Assembly (NCBI GenBank): GCA_030652255.1
Contig: JAUSAZ010000089.1
Coordinates: 62,001-126,000 of the forward strand
Reading direction: 5' to 3'
Source: Myxococcales bacterium
GTDB lineage: Bacteria > Myxococcota_A > Polyangia > Polyangiales > Ga0077539
DNA length: 64,000 nucleotides
The notes under the pieces are model-generated. The model saw only the letters and a program-made list of their open reading frames with translations. It was not told where the DNA came from and ran no database searches. The translations under genes and the position numbers were made by a program. How positions within the stretch are numbered: the stretch's first letter is position 1; the number at the start of each line of letters is the position of its first letter. This document shows positions 26,973 to 34,549 of this stretch, piece after piece.

Positions 26973-29366
26973 TCACTCGCCCGCGGAGGCGACCGGGACA
27001 ACGGGATCGACCGGGCGATCGGGCGCGAGGCTCGAGCGCGGGACGGTGATGCAGAAGCGGGTTCGGGCGTCGTCGCGGACGTACTCCAGGGTCCAGCCGA
27101 AGCCGTACACGAGGCTCTGGGCGACGGAGAGTCCGAGCCCCGAGCCACCGTCCGGGCCGCGGGTGGTGAACCACCGATGGAAGAGCGTGTCGACGAGGTG
27201 CTCGGGCACCCCTGGTCCGTCGTCCCACACGTCGATGGTGAGGCCGTGCGCGGTGGGGACGGCGACGACGCCGACGCGCCCGCGGGGCGGCGCGGCCTGC
27301 GCGGCGTTGCGCAGGAGGTTGGCGAAGACCTGCACGAGCGCGTCGGGGTCGGCGATGACCGTGAGGCCCTCGGGGACGTCGACGTCGTGACGGACGTTCT
27401 TGTCCGCGAGGGTCTCTTTGACGAGCACCAGCGCGCGCGCGATCGGCTGTCGCAGCGCCACCGGCACCCGGTGCGGCGGCGGGGGTTCGAGGCGGCGTAG
27501 CGAGCCGAGGAGGCGCTCCATGCGGGCGATCTCCTCACCGCCGATCTCGACGTCGTCGGGGTCGAGGGGGTGCTTGGCCCCGCGGCGCAGCAGGCCCCGG
27601 AAGAACTGCAGCGGGTGGGCGATCTCGTGGGAGAGCTCCGCGCCCAGGAGCCCGAGGGTGAGCTTCTTGTCATCGCGGGTGGCGTCGACCTCGATGCGCC
27701 GGGTCTCATCGAGGGCGGCCATGACCTCGGCGTTGTGGAGGGCGATCGCGCCGAGCGCGGCGATGGTGTCGAGCAGGCTCAGGTCTTCTTCGGTGAAGAG
27801 GGCGCCCTGGTGTTTCGGGGCGATGTCGAGCACCCCGCGGAGCTGGCCGAGGGAGCGCATCGGCACGAGGAGGTGGCGCTGCCAGGGGGTGTCGTGGGTC
27901 CAGACCTTCTGCCCGGCGTCGAGGCGGCCGCGGGCGTCGGCGGGGACGCGGTCGATCGCGTCCACACTGACGGGATCGAGCAGCCGGATGCGTCCACTCG
28001 GGAGCCAGCGGGCGACGGTGCGTTCGATGGACTCGCCGAGCGCGTCGCGCCGCTGGGGCTCGGTGAGGCTCTCGGCGAGCTGCTGGATCGTGGGCCGGAA
28101 CTCCGCGGCGGCAGGGAAGAGGTGGCGCCCGACGAGGCGGTGGAGGCCGAGGGCAACGCCCGTGAGCACACCACCGGACACGATCGTGGAGACGAGGAGG
28201 TCCATCCTGCCAAGGTGGATACTGCGAAGGGCGAGCCAGACGATGGTCGCCGCGCCGAGCGAGAGGAGCACGACCGGGACGACGAGCAGGCGGCGGGTGA
28301 GCACGGCGTCGGCGCCGAGGATGTTGTGCCGGATGAGCGAGAACCCAATCGACAGCGGGATCAAGGGAACCACCAGCGGCGCAACAAGGTGGACGACGAT
28401 GCTGCCGTTGACCATCGTCATCGCCACTCCGACCGCGATGACCAATACCGAGATCGCGACACCGAGTAGCGCGGTGCGCACCTCGGTACGGCCAGCAAGA
28501 TCGAGACGCCGGAAACGAACAACTAGGACGCATAGCAGCAGTAGCGAGCCGATGGGCCCAGCCATGCCCACGAAGGACCTCAGCAGCCGCGTGTCGGCAT
28601 GAAGGTGCGGACCGAGCACCAACGCGAACGCTGCCACAGTAGCAAGCGCGAAGTGTACACCAAGGGCAATCACCGCAGGCCGCCGGAACCGGACGGGCAC
28701 CGTGGGGAATGCGTACGCCATAGCGCTGCAGCCGAACGAGTAGAACACCGATCCAATGGAAAAGGCAGGGACCATCATGAACGTCGAGTGATAATCGAAG
28801 AAGCTGACCATGAAGACCGAGAGCGCGGTCGCCATCACGCCGTAGGCAGCCCCCGCGGGCCGTCGGCCGGCCATCAACACGATCACCACGGCAGACCAGA
28901 GCAGGAGCAGGCCTACCCCGTTGTACAGCCCGAAGAAGATGACGACGTCCGCCACGCCGATGTGGAAGATCGGCCGGCGCGCTTCGATGACTGTCCCGCT
29001 CCGGTCGAATCGCAGCAGCACGGTACGGGCTCTGGCGGCCTCGGCGCTCGCGATGCGTCGCTGCAAGGCGCGAGACGGGTACGCTTCTGGATGCCTCCCC
29101 GGGGCGATCGGCACGCCATCAACTGAAATCAGTCGATCGGGGAACCGCAGTCGCGTCTCATCAAGACGCCACGACGGCAGGCCAACAGCTGAAAAACATA
29201 GATATGGGTCGACGAAGAGCGCCGGATGGGAGATGCCAACGCTTCGCCATGCGCTGAACGCTGCGAGCAGAGAGAGTGAGCCGACGAGGATGAAGCCGAT
29301 CAGCCAAGGTCGGGTGAGCGGCGAAGAACCACCGTATGGGCCACCAATCTCGGCTTCGCTTCTCAT
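26973..29366 (-). CDS. Large membrane sensor histidine kinase (mosaic gene)
   Basis: 797 residues. TM1 at about 21-40, then a PDZ-like extracytoplasmic segment (about 70-125: PDRLISVDGVPIAPGRHPEA). About 7-8 further helices (137-410) contain the typical ..LIRHNIL junction near 345-350. A GAF-like domain (about 440-550) follows, then the H-box ELSHEIAHPLQFFRG (phospho-acceptor His580), N-box NLLRNAAQ (683-690), G1 DDGPGVP (715-721) and G2 GSGLGLSVA (741-749). It should phosphorylate the downstream NtrC-type regulator. Base composition changes sharply at about 28,320: residues 1-349 are coded by lower-GC DNA like the three upstream genes, the kinase half by host-like DNA. No Shine-Dalgarno sequence is obvious at 29366. 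Confidence 0.9.
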   Translation of the reverse strand: MRSEAEIGGPYGGSSPLTRPWLIGFILVGSLSLLAAFSAWRSVGISHPALFVDPYLCFSAVGLPSWRLDETRLRFPDRLISVDGVPIAPGRHPEAYPSRALQRRIASAEAARARTVLLRFDRSGTVIEARRPIFHIGVADVVIFFGLYNGVGLLLLWSAVVIVLMAGRRPAGAAYGVMATALSVFMVSFFDYHSTFMMVPAFSIGSVFYSFGCSAMAYAFPTVPVRFRRPAVIALGVHFALATVAAFALVLGPHLHADTRLLRSFVGMAGPIGSLLLLCVLVVRFRRLDLAGRTEVRTALLGVAISVLVIAVGVAMTMVNGSIVVHLVAPLVVPLIPLSIGFSLIRHNILGADAVLTRRLLVVPVVLLSLGAATIVWLALRSIHLGRMDLLVSTIVSGGVLTGVALGLHRLVGRHLFPAAAEFRPTIQQLAESLTEPQRRDALGESIERTVARWLPSGRIRLLDPVSVDAIDRVPADARGRLDAGQKVWTHDTPWQRHLLVPMRSLGQLRGVLDIAPKHQGALFTEEDLSLLDTIAALGAIALHNAEVMAALDETRRIEVDATRDDKKLTLGLLGAELSHEIAHPLQFFRGLLRRGAKHPLDPDDVEIGGEEIARMERLLGSLRRLEPPPPHRVPVALRQPIARALVLVKETLADKNVRHDVDVPEGLTVIADPDALVQVFANLLRNAAQAAPPRGRVGVVAVPTAHGLTIDVWDDGPGVPEHLVDTLFHRWFTTRGPDGGSGLGLSVAQSLVYGFGWTLEYVRDDARTRFCITVPRSSLAPDRPVDPVVPVASAGE

Positions 29367-29433
29367 TCACACTCCCTGCAGGGGCCTGGGGCGTCGGCGC
29401 GAGGGGCGTCGCGCGACGGAACGCTCGACCGCC

Positions 29434-30351
29434 CTATCCATGAGGACAGGTCTGCCAGTCGGAGTCGAGCGTTGGCGACGCATCCGCGATGATCATCCCT
29501 GCCATCTCGTCCTGCAGGGGGTGCCCACCGGGCAAACGGACATCGATCTCTGTCACGTACCGCTCGAGCCAGTCGGCGAGGGCCCCGAAGCGTGCCGCCC
29601 TGGCAACGACCGCCGCCTGGCCGACGAGGCTGACCGCTGCGCGTACGAAGCCTCCCGCCGGGAGTCCGATCATCTCGGGGAAGCTACGACCGCGAGTATG
29701 TCGGTCTTCGGCCTCATCGAAGGCGTCGTCCCGGCACTGGAGCGCGCGGAGAAACAGGGCATTGGCCGCGACGAAGGCCTCCCCGCGCCGGGCATCTGTG
29801 TGGGTATGGAGCAATACGGCAGACGAGGTCGACACCCACCGGAGCTTCGACTCGGTCAGTCGCGCGTACGCATCGACGCTGAGCTGACCGCTCACGAACG
29901 CGGACCGTTCGACGGCCGAAGCGCGACGCCAGAGCCGGAGGTCGCGCGCAATGGCGCCGCGGGCGAATTCCGCTGAGCCGCAGGCCGCCGAGAGTACGGC
30001 AGCCCACTCCCGTAGAAAGTACTGTCGGAACGCCACAAGCGAGGGCGCCTTCTCGACCTGGGCGTCCTCCAGACGATCAGCCACCAGGCCGAACATCGCC
30101 GCGAGGTGGTGCGCCTCCGTGTACCGCGCACGGGATTCACGCGTGAGGGTGTCCGGGTCCCCCTCAACACCATCCAGCGCGAAGAGCGGCAAGTCGCGGT
30201 TGGGAGCGGTTCGGAGGAACGCATCCCAACCTTCACCGCTGCGGGTCAATCCGAGCTGCGCGGGGAGGTCATCTGCGCCGGATGCGAGCGTCGGAGGGAG
30301 TCGCCGCCGCAGCTGCTTCCAGGTCGCGTCGAGGCTCCCGATCGGGCCCAT
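29434..30351 (-). CDS. Class I isoprenoid-synthase-like protein (DDxxD)
   Basis: 305 residues, all-helical in appearance. Two acidic motifs suggest the metal-binding pair of class I isoprenoid synthases/terpene cyclases: YTEAHHLAAMFGLVADRLED (77-96) and CRDDAFDEAEDRHTRGRSF with DDAFD at 208-212. A C-terminal helix ends in DEMAGMII. The order of motifs and overall length fit 'class 1 isoprenoid biosynthesis enzyme'-like proteins of unknown reaction rather than a canonical prenyltransferase: no FARM/SARM spacing is seen. It could be degenerate. It begins 1 base after the stop of the upstream gene, so it is part of the cassette, and it is followed after 67 bases by the sensor kinase. Confidence 0.6.
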   Translation of the reverse strand: MGPIGSLDATWKQLRRRLPPTLASGADDLPAQLGLTRSGEGWDAFLRTAPNRDLPLFALDGVEGDPDTLTRESRARYTEAHHLAAMFGLVADRLEDAQVEKAPSLVAFRQYFLREWAAVLSAACGSAEFARGAIARDLRLWRRASAVERSAFVSGQLSVDAYARLTESKLRWVSTSSAVLLHTHTDARRGEAFVAANALFLRALQCRDDAFDEAEDRHTRGRSFPEMIGLPAGGFVRAAVSLVGQAAVVARAARFGALADWLERYVTEIDVRLPGGHPLQDEMAGMIIADASPTLDSDWQTCPHG

Positions 30352-30352
30352 G

Positions 30353-31828
30353 TCACCAGGGCCGAGCGGGTTGCTCAGGAGCGACGAACCACGGCGAGAG
30401 CAGCTTCACGTCGTCCTGAAGACGAAGGATGTGCTTGAAGAGCATGAACTGAGCGTGAGAGAAGCCAGGATTGACCTTCGTCAGGTCGAAGAGCAACGTG
30501 TTGAGAGCGTCCACCCAGTCGGTGCCGATGGGCGCGAACTTGAGCGTGCCATCGAGGAGCTCGTACTGGCAATCTCCCTCCTTCTCGATGAGCTCGCCCG
30601 CCTTCTTCTCATTGAAGTTGCCGAGCACGCGCTGAAACCGCTGCAGCGCGGGGAAGGGCTCGGCGTCGCTCTGGACGTCAGCCGGCTTGAAGAGCGCCTC
30701 ATAGAACTGCCGGAACACGAGGCGCTTGTCGACGCTGGTGTCCTCGGCGTGCGCGGCCGCGAAGGCCTTCCCCAGCTTATACGAATCTGGATGCCATGCG
30801 TTCGAGTCATCGGAGGCTTCTGGCGTCGCAAGCGAGCTGGCGCTGGGCGTCAGAACCGTCCGGACGGCGTTGCCTGCTGCATCCGTCGCCTCGATGGTCA
30901 CAGTGAAACCAGTGGCTGTCATGAGCTTCTCTTCCTTTGTTGGGACGTTTGAGCTGGTTGAGTTGGAGCCAGCGGACGCGAACCGGATTACATCCTGGAG
31001 TTCTGCCTTGAGGGTCGCCGAGACCGCCTTGTCATCGATTACCGACCACAGTGACGCCGATGGGCGCGTCGCCGATGACCCGTCCGGGGGGTCGGCCCGG
31101 TGCAAGGCGAGCACGGGCAGGAGATATGGCTGCGGGTACCCCTGCGGCCGCAGGTAGTAGCCAATCTCAGAGGTCGCCAGACCGTACCCATCGAGGTCCG
31201 CGGAGACCGACTTGACCAGGGCATCCAGGTTCACGACCGCAAGATCTGGTTCGGGAGGTCCGTCGAACCCGCATCCGAAGTGATAGAAGCCGATCGGCTG
31301 AAGCTCGCCCGCCTGAATGGCGAAGGTCACCCGGGTCTTGGCCCCCGGTCCGAACAGCCTTCGCTCATCGGGCGCCCGATGCCGAAACAACACCTGCACG
31401 GCGGCTCGCTGCTTCGCGAAGTCCGTCCTGGGCGAACTGCCTGACGTACGCCAGACGCTCTCGATCTTGGCATCCTCGTGCCGAAGGGTCCGACTCATGC
31501 CTGGCGACCCCAGCGAGGCCAGGTACGCCAGGGAGCGCCGGACGAGGTCGCCTCCATCCACCTCTGTTGATACCAGGCCGCGCTCAAGCGCTTCTCGATA
31601 TCCGCTGACCTCGAACCGGATACCGCCATACATGGGAAAGTACTCGAAGCGCCCCGCACCGCTGACCATCGCCTCCCGTCGGGCGTTCGTACTCTCGCTC
31701 CGGTATGAGCCGAGCAAGGCGTCTGCAAGTCGTTGAGCGTCGTCGCGCCCCATCGCAGGGGTCGGGACGATCGCGGGGAACGACCTGATGGTGCGTAGGT
31801 CCGCAACCCATGCAGCTGAAGTACTCAT
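30353..31828 (-). CDS. Unknown protein of the low-GC cassette, possible fusion
   Basis: 491 residues with no recognised domain. The N-terminal part (1-300) has mixed strands and helices (VSGAGRFEYFPMYGGIRFEVS, YHFGCGFDGPPEPDLAVV, GYYLRPQGYPQPYLLPVLAL). A Ser/Asn-rich stretch (SAGSNSTSSNVPTKEEK) then joins a C-terminal part (303-491) starting MTATGFTVTIEATDAAGNA, with FRQFYEALFKPADVQ and a helical end. An internal ATG (30922) lies 10 bases after AAGGA, so the C-terminal 189 residues might also be made separately. Gap to the upstream caspase-like gene is 15 bases. Conserved company rather than sequence is the only clue to its role. Confidence 0.65.
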   Translation of the reverse strand: MSTSAAWVADLRTIRSFPAIVPTPAMGRDDAQRLADALLGSYRSESTNARREAMVSGAGRFEYFPMYGGIRFEVSGYREALERGLVSTEVDGGDLVRRSLAYLASLGSPGMSRTLRHEDAKIESVWRTSGSSPRTDFAKQRAAVQVLFRHRAPDERRLFGPGAKTRVTFAIQAGELQPIGFYHFGCGFDGPPEPDLAVVNLDALVKSVSADLDGYGLATSEIGYYLRPQGYPQPYLLPVLALHRADPPDGSSATRPSASLWSVIDDKAVSATLKAELQDVIRFASAGSNSTSSNVPTKEEKLMTATGFTVTIEATDAAGNAVRTVLTPSASSLATPEASDDSNAWHPDSYKLGKAFAAAHAEDTSVDKRLVFRQFYEALFKPADVQSDAEPFPALQRFQRVLGNFNEKKAGELIEKEGDCQYELLDGTLKFAPIGTDWVDALNTLLFDLTKVNPGFSHAQFMLFKHILRLQDDVKLLSPWFVAPEQPARPW

Positions 31829-31843
31829 CGCCGCACCATCCCG

Positions 31844-32536
31844 TTAGACCGACCCCGAAAGCCAGTAGAAGGTGTCCGGGCTGATGACCGCCTTGGGCGC
31901 GGCCTCGGTCGACCAGGCGTCGCCAGAGGTGGTCGCCTCACCGCCCTTCTCTGCTCGGAGATAGGCCCAGAACGGCTGACCATTGCCCATGTCAACGAAA
32001 TCACCGGTGTCTTCACATGCATGACGCCACGCCTCCACCAGTGACTCTCCCTCGAGCAGGCGCTCTGCGAAATTCTCTCCGCGCAGCGGCTCGTCGTTCG
32101 CATAGTAGTCCCATCCTAGGATGATCCGCAGGCCGCCGAACGCCGTCAGCCAGTTCTTCGAGGAGGACTTCAGGAAATCCAGGGAGAGCGAGCGGCACCC
32201 GTCGGCGACCAGCCAGCGGAGGTGCCCATCACCAAGGACCATCTGCTGGGCCCACGTCGACTCGTTGCTCAGCATGTCGGTGCCGTAGGTGATGAGCTTC
32301 CCGGGCTCTCCGTGGCCCGCGAAGTAGACCAGGCTCGCGGCGTCGGCCGTATCGTAGCCGCTGTTGATATCGGCCTCGCGGGTGAGCTCCCGGGGCTGCC
32401 GGAATGCGAGGGCTCCGCGCGTCCCGTGTTCGGTCACGGAGCACTCCACGCCCTTCATCGCCGCGACAAACCTCTCGGTCTGGATCCCTGCCCAGGTGAG
32501 GTCGTCGCTCCAAACGATACCAATCGTTGCCACCAT
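31844..32536 (-). CDS. Caspase-like (DUF6345-type) putative cysteine peptidase
   Basis: 230 residues. The fold signature of clan CD peptidases is visible: a hydrophobic strand into AGHG (ASLVYFAGHGEPGKLITYG, His75) and a second strand into DGC (LRWLVADGCRSL, Cys114), giving the His-Cys dyad of caspases and gingipains. VEAWRHACEDTG (about 167-178) is the usual late helix. I believe this matches the uncharacterised DUF6345 family, but that is recall. The start ATG 32536 has an excellent ribosome site (GGAGGG, 6 bases upstream); the frame extends upstream to 32950 without such a site. It is the first gene of the cassette and has no signal peptide, so it should act in the cytoplasm. Confidence 0.72.
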   Translation of the reverse strand: MVATIGIVWSDDLTWAGIQTERFVAAMKGVECSVTEHGTRGALAFRQPRELTREADINSGYDTADAASLVYFAGHGEPGKLITYGTDMLSNESTWAQQMVLGDGHLRWLVADGCRSLSLDFLKSSSKNWLTAFGGLRIILGWDYYANDEPLRGENFAERLLEGESLVEAWRHACEDTGDFVDMGNGQPFWAYLRAEKGGEATTSGDAWSTEAAPKAVISPDTFYWLSGSV

Positions 32537-32976
32537 TGAGGGCCCTCCCTCGTCAGCCGCCTGCGAGCCGAGGCTGACGGTTACCCATCCAGTCGTTGGT
32601 TCGAACACGGTCAGTGGGTTGTCGCCCGACTCCCCCTTACCATCCCAGCAACAACATCCTGCGCACCTTGCGTCAAGGACAAACTCACATGTCGGGTCGA
32701 CATCGGGGCGGCTGCCAGGTCCTACCTCAACGCCCCGGTCTACACACGCCCTGATCCCCCCCCGATCGGGGCCCACCGGTCGTTCGTCGCCGCATCCGCT
32801 CTCCCCGCCTGAACCCCTCTGCGCCGCCCGCGAGAGGGCCCCGCGCCTCCCCGGCGCAGCCCCCCATTTCCCTGCCGACTCCCGGTCGGCCCTCTCGCGT
32901 CGCGCGGTGGTCACCCCCGCCATCAGCTCCCTGGAGATCATCGCTGCCACGACCCACCCGATGGGCCCCGACGCCG
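32537..32976. other. 440-base gap upstream of the caspase-like gene
   Basis: No supported gene. It contains the change from low-GC (left of about 32,700) to host-like composition. It should carry the cassette's promoter: a minus-strand TTGACG is present near 32,672 but I could not place a convincing -10. No sigma54-type -24/-12 element was recognised. An open frame crosses it on the minus strand but lacks a ribosome site and coding-like composition. Confidence 0.5.
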
Positions 32977-33444
32977 CTACGCGCCGCGCTCCCGCTTCGC
33001 CCCCGCCCCCGAGGCCCTTGCCCTCGCGCCTGTCGCCGCGTCGTGCGCCGAAGCCACCGTCACGAACATCCGCCCGGTGTCCGCCCGCACCCTGAAGCGC
33101 AGCCCCCAGCGCGCTGCCCCCTCGCGCACCTGCGCGACCATCGCCAGCACCGCGGACAACTCCGACCAGTTGCAGTCGAGCCGCACACCCACGGTCGGGC
33201 CCCGGTCAGCCGTCCCACGTCGCAGGGCGTGGCTCAGCAGCCCCATGAAGAGACCCGTCACCAGCGCCCTCTCACCGAGCGGGAGCACCATCCGCGGACC
33301 GACCGCGGGACCCGTTCCCTCCGCCCCATCATCCATCACCAGCTCGAAGCCGATCGCCGCCCCTTCGCGAGCCGCAGCCGCTCCAGGCATCCGCCCGCGA
33401 TCTGCACACACTCCTCCGTCGCCCATCGGTCGTTTCCTCTCCAT
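32977..33444 (-). CDS. Small protein resembling a degenerate kinase ATPase fold
   Basis: 155 residues. The middle reads like an N-box helix (GERALVTGLFMGLLSHALRRG), followed by a strand (TVGVRLDCNWSE), a helix (AVLAMVAQVREGAARWGLRF) and a final strand (MFVTVAS). This is the order of a histidine-kinase ATP-binding domain without its G-boxes. The next gene upstream (33615-34310) has the same order and may be a paralogue. The start ATG 33444 has GGAAGG 4 bases upstream. The weak support is mainly the resemblance and codon bias; a spurious ORF remains possible. Confidence 0.45.
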   Translation of the reverse strand: MERKRPMGDGGVCADRGRMPGAAAAREGAAIGFELVMDDGAEGTGPAVGPRMVLPLGERALVTGLFMGLLSHALRRGTADRGPTVGVRLDCNWSELSAVLAMVAQVREGAARWGLRFRVRADTGRMFVTVASAHDAATGARARASGAGAKRERGA

Positions 33445-33614
33445 CCGACCTTCCGACCCGACCCGCTCGCTCTCGTCGCGAACTGCAGCCCGTGTGCCGT
33501 CGGCACTCGGTGCGTCCTGCGCTGCAAACCGCGACTCCGCGCACCCTCCGACACTGTCCGACGGCGACCACCCGTGTCCTCAGGCTGGTCGCGATCGTCC
33601 ACTCCGCGGGACGC

Positions 33615-34310
33615 TCAGCCGCGTTCGCGCCGAGGGGCTCCGCCCGCCCCGCCGCACGCCCCGGCCCGCGGTCGGAGCGTCACCCTCACCTGCTCGTCGC
33701 ACGCCGTCAGCGCGAAGCTCAGGCCGAGCGACTCCGCCTGCCGCTCGCACTGCCTCGACACCGCCCGCGCGAATCCCCCATCGCCCACCGCCTCGCCCGG
33801 CGAGCACTCGAAGGACATCGCGCCGTCCGCCGAGGAGACCCGCACCGGCGCCTGCCACCGCGACAGCTGCGACAGCACGGCGTCGAGCAGTCGCACCGCC
33901 TCCTCCGGGCTCCCGGTGACCGTCAACGCGGGTTGCCCGGGCTCCACCCGGGCCGTGCTCTCCGCGGCCGCCCGCACGCGCAGCAGGGGCCAGAGGTCGA
34001 AGGAGTCGCGGCGTCGCGCGCTGCCTGCCTGCAACGCCGCGAGCATCGCCTCCAGGTGGTGGGCGACCTGCACCTGCTCGATGGCGAACTCCCGCGGCGC
34101 CGGACAGCCCCGCTCGGCGTGGTCGAGCAGGATCCAGAGCGAGTACCGCAGCCCGGTCACCATGCGCTGGAGCTCGGCCCCGAGTTCGGCCGACCACACC
34201 AGCGACGGCGCCGTCGGGGGGACCTTCAATCGCAACGAACTCCGGCGCGCTGCGCGTGCCCCCATGGCGACGACCGCGCCCGATTCTTCCTGGCCACGCA
34301 CCACGTTCAT
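33615..34310 (-). CDS. DHp/ATPase-like protein without catalytic boxes
   Basis: 231 residues. A helical pair (LVWSAELGAELQRMVTGLRY and FAIEQVQVAHHLEAMLAAL) resembles a DHp four-helix hairpin. It is followed by an ATPase-like region: N-box-like EEAVRLLDAVLSQLSRW, strand PVRVSSADGAMSFEC, then GDGGFARAVSRQCERQAESL and the final strand QVRVTLRP. The Asn of the N-box and the Gly-rich lid are absent, so it probably does not bind ATP. It recalls histidine phosphotransferases of the ChpT type, but this is inference. ATG 34310 is preferred over 34313 because AAGGA is then 5 bases upstream. Orphan gene with no adjacent receiver. Confidence 0.6.
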   Translation of the reverse strand: MNVVRGQEESGAVVAMGARAARRSSLRLKVPPTAPSLVWSAELGAELQRMVTGLRYSLWILLDHAERGCPAPREFAIEQVQVAHHLEAMLAALQAGSARRRDSFDLWPLLRVRAAAESTARVEPGQPALTVTGSPEEAVRLLDAVLSQLSRWQAPVRVSSADGAMSFECSPGEAVGDGGFARAVSRQCERQAESLGLSFALTACDEQVRVTLRPRAGACGGAGGAPRRERG

Positions 34311-34549
34311 CATGGTCCTTCCCCCCCGCTTCGGTAGGAGTCTGGAACCAAAGGCGCCGGGCACCCCCCATGGATCACCCGGCGCCCTTGGGCTCCGTTG
34401 TCTCAGGTAGCAGGGTGTGTGCCTGCGAGCGCCGACCCCGTCTCGTGTCGTGGAGCTTCGCGAACGCGGCGCGCTGCGCACGCCATGCGGCGGACGAGCA
34501 CGTCCAGTGGGGCCGTCGCCGGTGGCCGGGTCGCTCCGCCCGCGCGGGC

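Larger units (their letters stand above)
28320..32700. other. Lower-GC segment (putative acquired DNA)
   Basis: Single 60-base rows counted by hand give 46/60 G+C at 28261-28320 but 36/60 at 28321-28380, and 33/60 at 32641-32700 but 44/60 at 32761-32820. Between these limits the DNA stays visibly poorer in G+C, with more A/T third positions than the rest of the window. The left edge lies inside the sensor kinase gene and the right edge lies upstream of the caspase-like gene. No integrase, tRNA or flanking direct repeat was found. Confidence 0.6.

Noticed and set aside
32537-32950. N-terminal extension of the caspase-like protein
   Set aside because: The internal ATG 32536 has a strong GGAGGG site; the extension is Arg/Gly-rich, crosses a composition border and has no ribosome site.
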